From Candidatus Poribacteria bacterium (GTDB lineage Bacteria > Poribacteria > WGA-4E > PCPOR2b), in assembly GCA_022822005.1 (NCBI GenBank), contig JAJECO010000079.1:62001-126000 (forward strand): a DNA stretch of 64,000 nucleotides, written 5' to 3'. The position numbers were made by a program, and so were the translations under genes. The notes beneath the pieces are model-generated. The model saw only the letters and a list, made by a program, of their open reading frames with translations. It ran no database searches and was not told the DNA's origin. Positions 37,949 to 46,572 of the stretch are shown in pieces (positions within the stretch are counted from its first letter, which is position 1; every line of letters begins with the position of its first letter).

Positions 37949-38983
37949 TTATCGTGCGACCTGTTTGAGTCTGCCCCACATTGTGGATTGCTTGCCCGAA
38001 GGGGCAACTGAAAAAGTGGAAGCAACCGCAAAGGCAGGACCAAACCACGCGGGATGGGATTCATGTGCTAAAAGAGTGTTGGTTAGGTTTTGCGGATTTC
38101 CCCCGTCTGAATCCATCACATAGATGTCCCAATTCCCGTTCCTATCAGACATAAAAGCGATGCGTTTACTGTCGGCAGACCATGAAGGGTAACTGTCAAT
38201 CGCGGGATTGTTTGTGAGGTTTTGAAGGTTTCCCCCATCGGCATCCATCACGTAAATATCCGTTTCCTCCCCTTGAACCGCTGCTGTAAAAGCGATGCGT
38301 TTACCGTCAGGAGACCATGAAGGTGCCCAGTTATTACGGTGACTTCCGGTGAGATTTTGATGATTCTCCCCATCTGCATCCATCACGTAGATGTCCCATC
38401 TGGCGCCCCTATGGGAGGCGAAGGCAATGCGTTTGCCGTCGGGAGACCAAGCCGGGTAACGGTCGACATGATGTGAGTTTGTGAGTTTTTTAGGATTCTC
38501 TCCGTTCGTGTCCATCACGTAAATATTTGCTTTTCCCCAGTCCTCCGCTCTATCGGACGTGAAGGCGATGCGCTCGCCATCGGGGGACCATGAAGGTTCC
38601 CAGTCACTATGAATATTTTTGGTGAGTCTTTTCGGGTTCCCCCCATCGACATCCACTATGTAGATGTCCCAGTTTCTATTGTTTAGCGAGGCGAAGGCAA
38701 TGCGTTTGCCGTCGGGAGACCAAGAGAGCGGATCGTCAGCCCAGAGATTGTTTGTGAGTTGTCGAGGCTTCTGCCCCTCCGCGTCTATCACGTAGATGTC
38801 CACGTTGTCATTAGTCTCAGACGTAAAAGCAATTTGTGCTTGGGCGTCAACACCTATCACCAATGTTATTAGACCCAAGAGGACAACGCTAACTAGGATG
38901 AAATATGCACTATTCCATTTCCATTGCATCTGCTGTGCCTCCTTCCCTTTCGACAGCGTAACACCTATCCGATCTGGTAACAC
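37949..38983 (-). CDS. TolB-like PD40 beta-propeller protein, tandem copy 3
   Basis: Same repeated unit; C-terminus VAPSGKQSTMWGRLKQVAR parallels copy 1. Confidence 0.9.
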   Translation of the reverse strand: MLPDRIGVTLSKGKEAQQMQWKWNSAYFILVSVVLLGLITLVIGVDAQAQIAFTSETNDNVDIYVIDAEGQKPRQLTNNLWADDPLSWSPDGKRIAFASLNNRNWDIYIVDVDGGNPKRLTKNIHSDWEPSWSPDGERIAFTSDRAEDWGKANIYVMDTNGENPKKLTNSHHVDRYPAWSPDGKRIAFASHRGARWDIYVMDADGENHQNLTGSHRNNWAPSWSPDGKRIAFTAAVQGEETDIYVMDADGGNLQNLTNNPAIDSYPSWSADSKRIAFMSDRNGNWDIYVMDSDGGNPQNLTNTLLAHESHPAWFGPAFAVASTFSVAPSGKQSTMWGRLKQVAR

Positions 38984-39120
38984 CCGACTGAAAATTCGAT
39001 TCTGGCGGCGCTTTTAAGATAGCTGGTGTTGCCATCTAAACATCCTTCAATGGGGCATGTCTATAGAATATTGTCACTGACTTAAAAATTTACAGGATAT
39101 TTACATTCATTTGCAACCAG

Positions 39121-39161
39121 TTTTTAGAAGTATGGACATAATCTGTCCATACTTCTAAAAA
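39121..39161. terminator. Perfect 18-bp inverted repeat (terminator or operator)
   Basis: TTTTTAGAAGTATGGACA TAATC TGTCCATACTTCTAAAAA. Confidence 0.6.
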
Positions 39162-39270
39162 AGTGACCGAAATTCTTGTGTGATTGGTGGGTATTTTTAT
39201 AATCACAATGGGGAGAGGTAGGGGTTTTTGAGTTGATACTTAAAATGGGAGAGCCAACTGCAATATCAGA

Positions 39271-40518
39271 TCAGCCTGCCGTGCGTGCCCATGCTTCCGC
39301 AAACGCTGCCGAACCATCGTCGTCCCAAAAATACATATCAACCGGATGATTGTAACCGGGACCGTGTCCATCAATGAAACTTGGTCCGGTGCCCAAACCA
39401 TCGCCTACAGTACGGACTGGCAGCCGCGCGTAAATCGGCGCGAGTCCTTCATATTGAATCTGTATCAAGGCGCGTGGTAACGGATCTGGCTCAACCTTTG
39501 ACCAGTGGACAAGTGCGTCACGGTCGAGTGTCACGCCCAATCCCGGCTCTTCTGGCACACGTGCTGTTCCGCCAGCGACCTCTATCGCCGGTGACACGAT
39601 GTCTTCTGCCCATAGATGGGTGCAGGTGACGTGGTGCAGCGTCGCCATTGGGAAAACTGCTGCCATGTGTGCGATGAACGCTCGTGTGATGTTTCCCCCT
39701 GTGTTCTGCATCATGAACGGTATATTTGCCGCTTCGAACAGGCCCGCTCGCTGAATCACCTGTCCAGGGGGCGCGTGCCCCAGCATGTAACCGTCTGCGA
39801 GTCCCATGAGTGCCTCCCGTCCACCCAACGGCAGGTGGTGGAAGTAAATAGGCAATGGACACTTGCTGCGCAGCACACGATACCCTTCAAAATCGTGTGT
39901 GCGCAATGGGTCTTCAATCGCCCCTGCGACGGGCAACTGTATCAATTCTCGCGCCAAGTCCAAGACATGCTCCACTGTATTGTCAAAATTGATATCGTAA
40001 TGAATCTTAAATCCGGGTGGTGCCACCTCTTCAAGTTTAACCTGCATTGCCTCGGTCTGTGCTACAACGTTGTGGCAGTGGAAGGTGTGAAATTTGAGCC
40101 AAGTGTAACCTGCAGCTGCTGCGTGCTCTACCTCCTCTGCCATCTTCTGAGGTGTCTGTGAGACTGTCCATGCGGCCATCGGGACACGCGAACGGACTTG
40201 CGGTCCGAACAGCTTATAGGCAGGAACATCGTTGTACTTGCCGACCAGATCGTAGATAGCCGGAGCGAGAGCGATAGGGAGAGCCGGGTGCGCTAACCAA
40301 TCACACGGATTCGTACCGCGCAGCTGTTCTATCCATTCATCCATCCCCTCCCACAACTTGCCAACATGTTCGCCTAAGCCTTCCAACCCGTTATCGGTGC
40401 GAATGACAAAGACCGTACGATAGCGGAAATCAAGTCCTTGATAGCGCGTCAATGCCTCGCTATTCCACGCCTGAAACGGTGGACAAATAACGTGTGTTTC
40501 GATATCAGTGATTTTCAT
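39271..40518 (-). CDS. Mandelate racemase/muconate lactonizing enzyme family
   Basis: MKITDIETHVICPPF...RTDNGLEGLGEHVGKLW; KFHTFHCH; HYDINFDN; IEDPLRTHD. Confidence 0.85.
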   Translation of the reverse strand: MKITDIETHVICPPFQAWNSEALTRYQGLDFRYRTVFVIRTDNGLEGLGEHVGKLWEGMDEWIEQLRGTNPCDWLAHPALPIALAPAIYDLVGKYNDVPAYKLFGPQVRSRVPMAAWTVSQTPQKMAEEVEHAAAAGYTWLKFHTFHCHNVVAQTEAMQVKLEEVAPPGFKIHYDINFDNTVEHVLDLARELIQLPVAGAIEDPLRTHDFEGYRVLRSKCPLPIYFHHLPLGGREALMGLADGYMLGHAPPGQVIQRAGLFEAANIPFMMQNTGGNITRAFIAHMAAVFPMATLHHVTCTHLWAEDIVSPAIEVAGGTARVPEEPGLGVTLDRDALVHWSKVEPDPLPRALIQIQYEGLAPIYARLPVRTVGDGLGTGPSFIDGHGPGYNHPVDMYFWDDDGSAAFAEAWARTAG

Positions 40519-40537
40519 GGTTTTGTCGTCTCCTCTT

Positions 40538-41362
40538 TTAAGCGAGTTCGTAACCTTTGTGCATGTTGTCGATAAAGCGATGAACCGAAGACGCGGGGAT
40601 AAAGGCGAGGTACAGCAGAATCATAGCCAAAGTGAAAGTGCGGATAGGTAATAGGAGGTAAAAGAGAACATGCAAGACGATTCCAGCCGGCATCAAGTAT
40701 TTACGGAATCTGGGGATATACAGTCCGAAAGCCAGCAGGAATTCCAGTGTCACGGTAGTAATTGCGACAACAGAACAGAATATAGAAAATCCGGGAATAC
40801 TTGCATAGTCATATCCCGCATAATAGTTGTAGACGAGGAGTTCTATACGAGCACCACTCAAAAATCCCCAGTAGAGTTTTTCGTAGCCGGTCCAAAAATA
40901 GACCATTGATACCTGAATCGCAATGAGGCGCAAACCCCACAAATTGCCAATTTCAGGTGGTGATGGCAAGCCGGACGATAGCGAACGGCGGAGTGCCAAC
41001 CAACGATCTAAGGAGTATGAGCGACCGCACGGTGTCAGCGCAATAAAGAAGACAACCATGACCAAGAGAAAGGTATGATGATGCCTGAATGACTGATGTA
41101 TGTTAAACATAATCGAGACAAGGATGGCGGCTCCGATTGATGACACGCGCGTCCATAGCCCAATGCACATCAGTCCGGTAAAGAGGAAAAACGCAGAATT
41201 GAGCAGAATTCCACTTGGTCGTACATCCCGACAGAGTATCAGTTTACTTGCCCATTCAGACCAGATGAGCAGAACCAATCCGATTCGGATTAGACCTACC
41301 GAACGGGTGGAATCACGATAACACAACCCCCAGTTATAGAAATGTTGTAAGAGACGTAACAT
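40538..41362 (-). CDS. HTTM (vitamin K-dependent gamma-carboxylase-like) membrane protein
   Basis: STRSVGLIRIGLVLLIWSEWASKL; HQSFRHHHTFLLVMVVFFIALTPCGRSYSLDRWLALRR; YFWTGYEKLYWGFLSGARIE. Confidence 0.75.
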   Translation of the reverse strand: MLRLLQHFYNWGLCYRDSTRSVGLIRIGLVLLIWSEWASKLILCRDVRPSGILLNSAFFLFTGLMCIGLWTRVSSIGAAILVSIMFNIHQSFRHHHTFLLVMVVFFIALTPCGRSYSLDRWLALRRSLSSGLPSPPEIGNLWGLRLIAIQVSMVYFWTGYEKLYWGFLSGARIELLVYNYYAGYDYASIPGFSIFCSVVAITTVTLEFLLAFGLYIPRFRKYLMPAGIVLHVLFYLLLPIRTFTLAMILLYLAFIPASSVHRFIDNMHKGYELA

Positions 41363-41401
41363 AGCTTGCAGGACTGATTATGTTTCCGCTGTTCCCCTTT
41401 G

Positions 41402-41857
41402 TTATTCGATGTGCTTGTCCACATATAGCGTTTTCCAGCCGTCGCGTGTGCCGATACGTGCATTGACTCGCAGATCAACGACAGCTCCCACTTTCTGTCG
41501 TATATGTTGTCCCACACGCAACACATCTGTTTCCCCCATAATCCGTCGGGAGTGGTGGTGTGATCCCAGCAATTTGTCACGACCTAATACTTGGAGATGA
41601 TCAATGTGCTCGATACGTCCATCTGGATGTCGGATGTAAAATTGCACATCACAGACATCGATTCCACGAGTATGGTACATCCGCCATGCCCGAAAGAGAT
41701 TGCTTTTACCCTTCAAGACTTGCGTATAAAAGGGACCAAAAACGACATATAGCGTTAGCAGCGTGAAAGCAACTACCCGGCAGACAATTACCAACTTGCT
41801 CTCAGCTATTTCCTCCATCGCCGTTTTTTCAGATTGGTATTGATTGGCTGGTGTCAT
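41402..41857 (-). CDS. Hypothetical protein, one TM segment, likely partner of HTTM gene
   Basis: Single TM VIVCRVVAFTLLTLYVVFGPF, then soluble domain; short gap to HTTM gene, same strand. Confidence 0.6.
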   Translation of the reverse strand: MTPANQYQSEKTAMEEIAESKLVIVCRVVAFTLLTLYVVFGPFYTQVLKGKSNLFRAWRMYHTRGIDVCDVQFYIRHPDGRIEHIDHLQVLGRDKLLGSHHHSRRIMGETDVLRVGQHIRQKVGAVVDLRVNARIGTRDGWKTLYVDKHIE

Positions 41858-41912
41858 TGATAATCTTCCCTTGGTTCAAAGGCATCAATACACTTCTCAT
41901 ATAGCAGTTGGG

Positions 41913-43454
41913 CTAAAAGCGAACGACTATTTCTACATCTGTCAGCACGATGTCAGAAGCAACCTTCGGGTGGCGCTCTTCAAGCACAACCTTGATTTCG
42001 TGAGAACCCGCGCCCGGAGGCGGATCCACATCGAAACACAACCACGCCGCCCCGCTTACATCCGAAATACGGTGTGGGTCGTTAATGGTGCAATAGCGGA
42101 GTGTGGGTGCATCAAGGGCTATTCCATCCCACGAGACCCGTACCACATCGCCGCGTACCCACTGATCGAGTCGTACCCGTAACTCCACCTGTTTAGGGAT
42201 GTTAGCTGAGAAGTCGTCTGCCACATTTAGGTTGATCGTTGGACCTTCGCCAGTGAGTGTCTGCTTGAGCGCGACGGGGACCTCACCCCAAAGGCGGTCA
42301 TTTCGGTAAGCGCCCCGCCATTCTCCCGTTTCTTGGAGAAAGCGATGGGTAGCCGCATAAATTTTGTCCGTGCCTTGCAGCGTGTCGGGCGAACCGATTT
42401 GTGATAGCAATTCCCGTCTTGAATCTCGATTCGCGTGCCAGTTAAAGACATAGATGCCATCGGCTCCTGCGCTGTGGTAGCGGTTGGCGATGGCACGGGT
42501 ACGCATTCGGTCTTTGGTCTCAGTATCTTCGGGACCCACGAAGGGGTCGGGCAAACCGCCATCAAATCCGGGGTAGACAGCGATCGGTTTATCTTGGCAT
42601 AGCTCAACAAAAGCTGCAACGTCCAAGGAAGGATCTGTCGCGGCACCGCCAGCGGGAATCAGTATGTCTACCAATCCCTCATTTACCCAAGTCGGAATGT
42701 CGTATCCAATATTGCGACACATCTCCAGTGTACCAGACACACGCGCTGCTAAGTAGAACGGTTTGCCACGTTTCCGCGCGAGCGCATCGGTCATTTGTCG
42801 CACCGCGCGCTGGAGGTCGGTCAGGACATATCGGAGTCGGTAGGCTTCGTCTGCGGGCAGGTGAAAGGCGTGTCGCTGCCAATCCAATTCGACGCCATCC
42901 CAGTCGTATCGCTCGCAGATCTCTTTGATGTGTGCGTAACGGTGTTCTCGTATTTCGGGGACAGCGAAATTCCATGAAAGCGCGAACCATTCCGATGTCT
43001 GATCACCGAGCAGCCACTCTGGATGTTCGATCCGCATCTGTGTCAGTTCTGTATGATGCAGCGTCTCTAAGTCAGCGATCTGTGCCCCACTGAAATGATT
43101 ATCGTTCATACGCACTGAGGCGTAGACATGCATACCAAGTTGGTGTCCACGGTCGATAATGGCTTGCTGCGGATCTTCGCCGCGTTCCACCATCTGACGG
43201 ATGTTCTCGGTGTGAGTGTACGACTGAACGCTTTCATAACGGCGACTGTGGATATCGCCGAGTTGTTCAAGGACATTGCTCTGCCAGCGGGCAGCGTGTT
43301 CACCGATGCACCAGAAATGGGCGCCAACCTGTGTGCCTTCCAGAGGAGCGTAAGCCTTTTCTAAGAAGGCACGTACAGATTGTGGGGACTCAGAGTAGCC
43401 GTGGGGCGCGCCATCCCAGTTGTAGATAACCCGATATTTAGGGGGAATGGGCAT
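41913..43454 (-). CDS. Uncharacterised TIM-barrel glycoside hydrolase-like protein
   Basis: YDWDGVELDWQRHAFHL; ADGIYVFNWHANRDSRRELLSQIG; C-terminal beta-rich region. Confidence 0.6.
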   Translation of the reverse strand: MPIPPKYRVIYNWDGAPHGYSESPQSVRAFLEKAYAPLEGTQVGAHFWCIGEHAARWQSNVLEQLGDIHSRRYESVQSYTHTENIRQMVERGEDPQQAIIDRGHQLGMHVYASVRMNDNHFSGAQIADLETLHHTELTQMRIEHPEWLLGDQTSEWFALSWNFAVPEIREHRYAHIKEICERYDWDGVELDWQRHAFHLPADEAYRLRYVLTDLQRAVRQMTDALARKRGKPFYLAARVSGTLEMCRNIGYDIPTWVNEGLVDILIPAGGAATDPSLDVAAFVELCQDKPIAVYPGFDGGLPDPFVGPEDTETKDRMRTRAIANRYHSAGADGIYVFNWHANRDSRRELLSQIGSPDTLQGTDKIYAATHRFLQETGEWRGAYRNDRLWGEVPVALKQTLTGEGPTINLNVADDFSANIPKQVELRVRLDQWVRGDVVRVSWDGIALDAPTLRYCTINDPHRISDVSGAAWLCFDVDPPPGAGSHEIKVVLEERHPKVASDIVLTDVEIVVRF

Positions 43455-43583
43455 GGTCGTTTTCCTTCTGTTGGTTCATTTGTTCATTGATTGATTGGTG
43501 CAACACAAGTGTGGAACGTGGATCTGTGTTCTATGCAGGGGCGAGTGTGCTAATGAACTCTTGAACGAATGAACGCTTCTTTG

Positions 43584-45122
43584 TTACTCCCACTCTATTG
43601 TGCTGGGTGGTTTGGAGCTAATATCGTAAACGACACGATTGATGCCGCGCACCTCGTTGATGATGCGGTTGGAAATGACACCCAGTACGTCGTGTGGAAT
43701 CTTCGCCCAATCTGCTGTCATGCCGTCGGTGCTCGTCACAGCACGTAACGCTACAACATTTTCGTAGGTTCGCTCGTCGCCCATCACGCCGACACTTTTG
43801 ACAGGCAGAAACACGGTCAATGCTTGCCAGATTTCGTCGTATAGTTCTGCTTTTTGCAGCTCCGCGATGAAGATTTCGTCTGCCTCGCGCAGCATGTCGA
43901 GACGCTCTTGAGTGATTGGACCCAGTATGCGGACGGCTAAACCGGGACCGGGGAACGGGTGTCGTCCCAAGACAGGTTTTGGGATATCCAACTCTGATCC
44001 GACTGCCCGCACTTCATCTTTGAACAGTTCACGGAGCGGTTCAATCAGTTTGAACGGCAAATTCTCAGGGAGCCCGCCGACATTGTGGTGTGTTTTAATC
44101 GTTGCTGATGGTCCCTTAACGGACACACTCTCAATTACGTCAGGGTAGAGTGTGCCCTGTGCTAAGAAGTTGATCTGACCAACTTGTGCTAACCCTTCTT
44201 TGAAGACTTCAATGAATTGGTTGCCTATGATTTTGCGTTTCTGTTCTGGGCTTTCAACGCCCGAAAGATATTCGAGAAACCGGTCGGTTGCGTCAACATA
44301 ATAGACATCAATACCGAGGTCTCGAAAAGTTGACAGTACCTGATCCGCTTCATTTTTCCGCAGTAAGCCGTTGTTGACAAAAACACAAACAAGTGCATCT
44401 CCAACAGCGCGCTTAAGTAACGTTGCAAGCACTGTCGAATCGACACCTCCGCTCACAGCGCATAACACGCGAGCCCCATCCGTTTCGGTGCGAATTTTCT
44501 CTGTGGCTTCGTTGATGAAGGACTGCATAGTCCATTCAGCACTACATTCGCAGACTTCATGGACAAAATTGGCGAGCAGCCGGTTGTCATCTTGCGTATG
44601 GATAACCTCTGGGTGGAATTGCAAACCGTAAATATCCCGATCCAGATCTGCTATCGCTGCAATAGGCGAATTGGGTGTATGGGCAACGGGATGGAATCCA
44701 TCGGGTAGAACATCGATTCGATCCCCGTGACTCATCCAGACATCCATCGTCTTCGACAAGTCCGCAAACAACGGGATCGGCAAATCTACGGTCAATTCAG
44801 CCGAACCGAATTCACGTTCATCGGCAGGGTGCACTTTTCCATCAGCGGAAAGGTGCGCGATGAGCTGCATACCGTAACAGATACCGAGAATCGGTACGCC
44901 GAGTGTTAAAATCCTCGAATCCGTGAGGGGCGCGTCTGGTGCGTAGACGCTTGCAGGACCACCAGAGAGGATGATACCTTTCGGGTGTATCGATTCGAGC
45001 GCATTAAGCGGAATATTATAAGGATGGATTTCACAGTACACCTTGTGTTCGCGCACACGCCGTGCGATTAGCTGTGTATACTGCGAGCCGAAATCTAAAA
45101 CAACTATGGTTTCACGTTTCAT
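43584..45122 (-). CDS. guaA: GMP synthase (glutamine-hydrolysing)
   Basis: [51 protein letters not shown]-terminal KPPSTIEWE. Confidence 0.97.
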   Translation of the reverse strand: MKRETIVVLDFGSQYTQLIARRVREHKVYCEIHPYNIPLNALESIHPKGIILSGGPASVYAPDAPLTDSRILTLGVPILGICYGMQLIAHLSADGKVHPADEREFGSAELTVDLPIPLFADLSKTMDVWMSHGDRIDVLPDGFHPVAHTPNSPIAAIADLDRDIYGLQFHPEVIHTQDDNRLLANFVHEVCECSAEWTMQSFINEATEKIRTETDGARVLCAVSGGVDSTVLATLLKRAVGDALVCVFVNNGLLRKNEADQVLSTFRDLGIDVYYVDATDRFLEYLSGVESPEQKRKIIGNQFIEVFKEGLAQVGQINFLAQGTLYPDVIESVSVKGPSATIKTHHNVGGLPENLPFKLIEPLRELFKDEVRAVGSELDIPKPVLGRHPFPGPGLAVRILGPITQERLDMLREADEIFIAELQKAELYDEIWQALTVFLPVKSVGVMGDERTYENVVALRAVTSTDGMTADWAKIPHDVLGVISNRIINEVRGINRVVYDISSKPPSTIEWE

Positions 45123-45327
45123 TGTGACTAACCTTCTGATCTATTAAGTCGTAAATTTATTCTATCATAGAGTTGTTAAAACCGTCAATTAAGCATTTAT
45201 CAAAAATCGCTTGGTTTTAATTGTGCAATATGTTATAATTAAGCACTACGCATTATATGTCTATTAGTTGGTGTTAACTTATAACCTACAAACAAAATTT
45301 AAGGAATCTCTAAGGAGGCAAATCCTA

Positions 45328-45942
45328 ATGGCACATACACTACCCGACCTGCCCTATGCTCATAACGCTTTAGAACCGCACATTGACGAGCAAACGATGC
45401 AGATCCATCACGGGAAACATCATCAGGCTTATATTACAAATCTCAACACCGCCCTTGAAGGACTTGATGATTTGGCAGCCCTATCGGTCGAAGAATTGCT
45501 CAGCAACATCGACCAAGTGCCGGAAGACAAACGGCAAGCTGTTATCAATAATGGCGGCGGACATGCCAACCATTCACTCTTCTGGACTATTATGGGACCC
45601 GACGGTGGCGGCACCCCCACACCAGAGGTCACCGCTGCAATCGAGTCCGCTTGCGGATCACTTGAAGCTGCCAAAGAGCAATTCGTGACAGCTGCGACAA
45701 CCCGTTTCGGATCCGGTTGGGCATGGGTTGTTGTTGATGAAACTGGCAGTATCCAAATCTACTCGACTGCTAACCAAGATAGCCCCATCATGCAAGGTCA
45801 TACACCGATACTGGGGCTTGATGTGTGGGAACACGCGTATTATCTGAAGTATCAGAACCTGCGTCCCGCTTATATCGAAGCTTGGACGAACGTTATCAAT
45901 TGGGAAGAGGTTGCCAGGCGTTACGCCGCTGCAAAAGGCTAA
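45328..45942 (+). CDS. sodA: Superoxide dismutase (Mn/Fe)
   Basis: [48 protein letters not shown]. Confidence 0.95.
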   Translation: MAHTLPDLPYAHNALEPHIDEQTMQIHHGKHHQAYITNLNTALEGLDDLAALSVEELLSNIDQVPEDKRQAVINNGGGHANHSLFWTIMGPDGGGTPTPEVTAAIESACGSLEAAKEQFVTAATTRFGSGWAWVVVDETGSIQIYSTANQDSPIMQGHTPILGLDVWEHAYYLKYQNLRPAYIEAWTNVINWEEVARRYAAAKG

Positions 45943-45963
45943 GGCAACAATCACGACCGAGTT

Positions 45964-45996
45964 AGCGCACCTTCACTGAAACATCTGAAGGTGCGC
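45964..45996. terminator. Hairpin downstream of sodA
   Basis: AGCGCACCTTCA CTGAAACATC TGAAGGTGCGCT, 12-bp stem but no clear T tract. Confidence 0.45.
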
Positions 45997-46046
45997 TGCA
46001 TCTCAAAAATATATAATCGATCTGATTCAAAACTGAATATACAAAA

Positions 46047-46379
46047 GCGATGAAGGGGAGGAGTAAGTCGAGCGGTCTTGACAGAGCGGGAAATCCACCG
46101 GCTGAGAGATTTTCCCAAGTAACCTCGACCGAAGGTCGCCCCGGAGCTGCTAACCTGAAAACGCCCCAGTAGGGTTAGCCGGGTTGATGCACGTTACGCA
46201 TACCAATGAGTGCCCTTTTATATACAATGTTTAATCGACACAAGGGAATTGGAGTGGTACCACGGTAAGGACTTTAAGAGGAAGCCCTTCTCGTCTCCAA
46301 GTATATCCTCGAAAGTTGTTCCCTAACATTTTCAATTGGGGAAACTTCTACTGAGGGTTGGAACGGGAGGGCTTTTTTA
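46047..46379 (+). promoter_or_regulatory. T-box leader (tRNA-sensing) upstream of ilvBNC, predicted Val (GUC) specifier
   Basis: Stem I: GGGG(46055)-AGTA(46062)-GTCGAG / CTCGAC(46124)-GAA-G-GTC-G-CCCC; T-box TTGGAGTGGTACCACGG (46249-46265) complementary to TCTCGTCTCCAA; terminator GCCCTTCT...GGAGGGCTTTTTT. Confidence 0.85.
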
Positions 46380-46572
46380 TTGGACATATTTGTAATAGAA
46401 ACCGTTAGGATTGACGACGAGGCTTCCTTGGGGAATTAGATGCAAGTTCTAACCTCGTCGGTGCAAAATCAAAGAAGCCTGTGACTGTTTAATTTTCATT
46501 CAAGGATTTGAACGGATTTTATCCTGAGAAGCCACCAATCCTTGAATCCTTACAAATTTGAAGGAGAGTGTT

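Noticed and set aside
35960-38983. Canonical tol-pal operon
   Set aside because: No tolQ/R/A or pal neighbours; three tandem TolB-like paralogues only
46047-46379. Simple leader-peptide attenuator for ilv genes
   Set aside because: No short ORF rich in Ile/Val/Leu codons; the conserved TGGTACCACG and Stem I features fit a T-box instead
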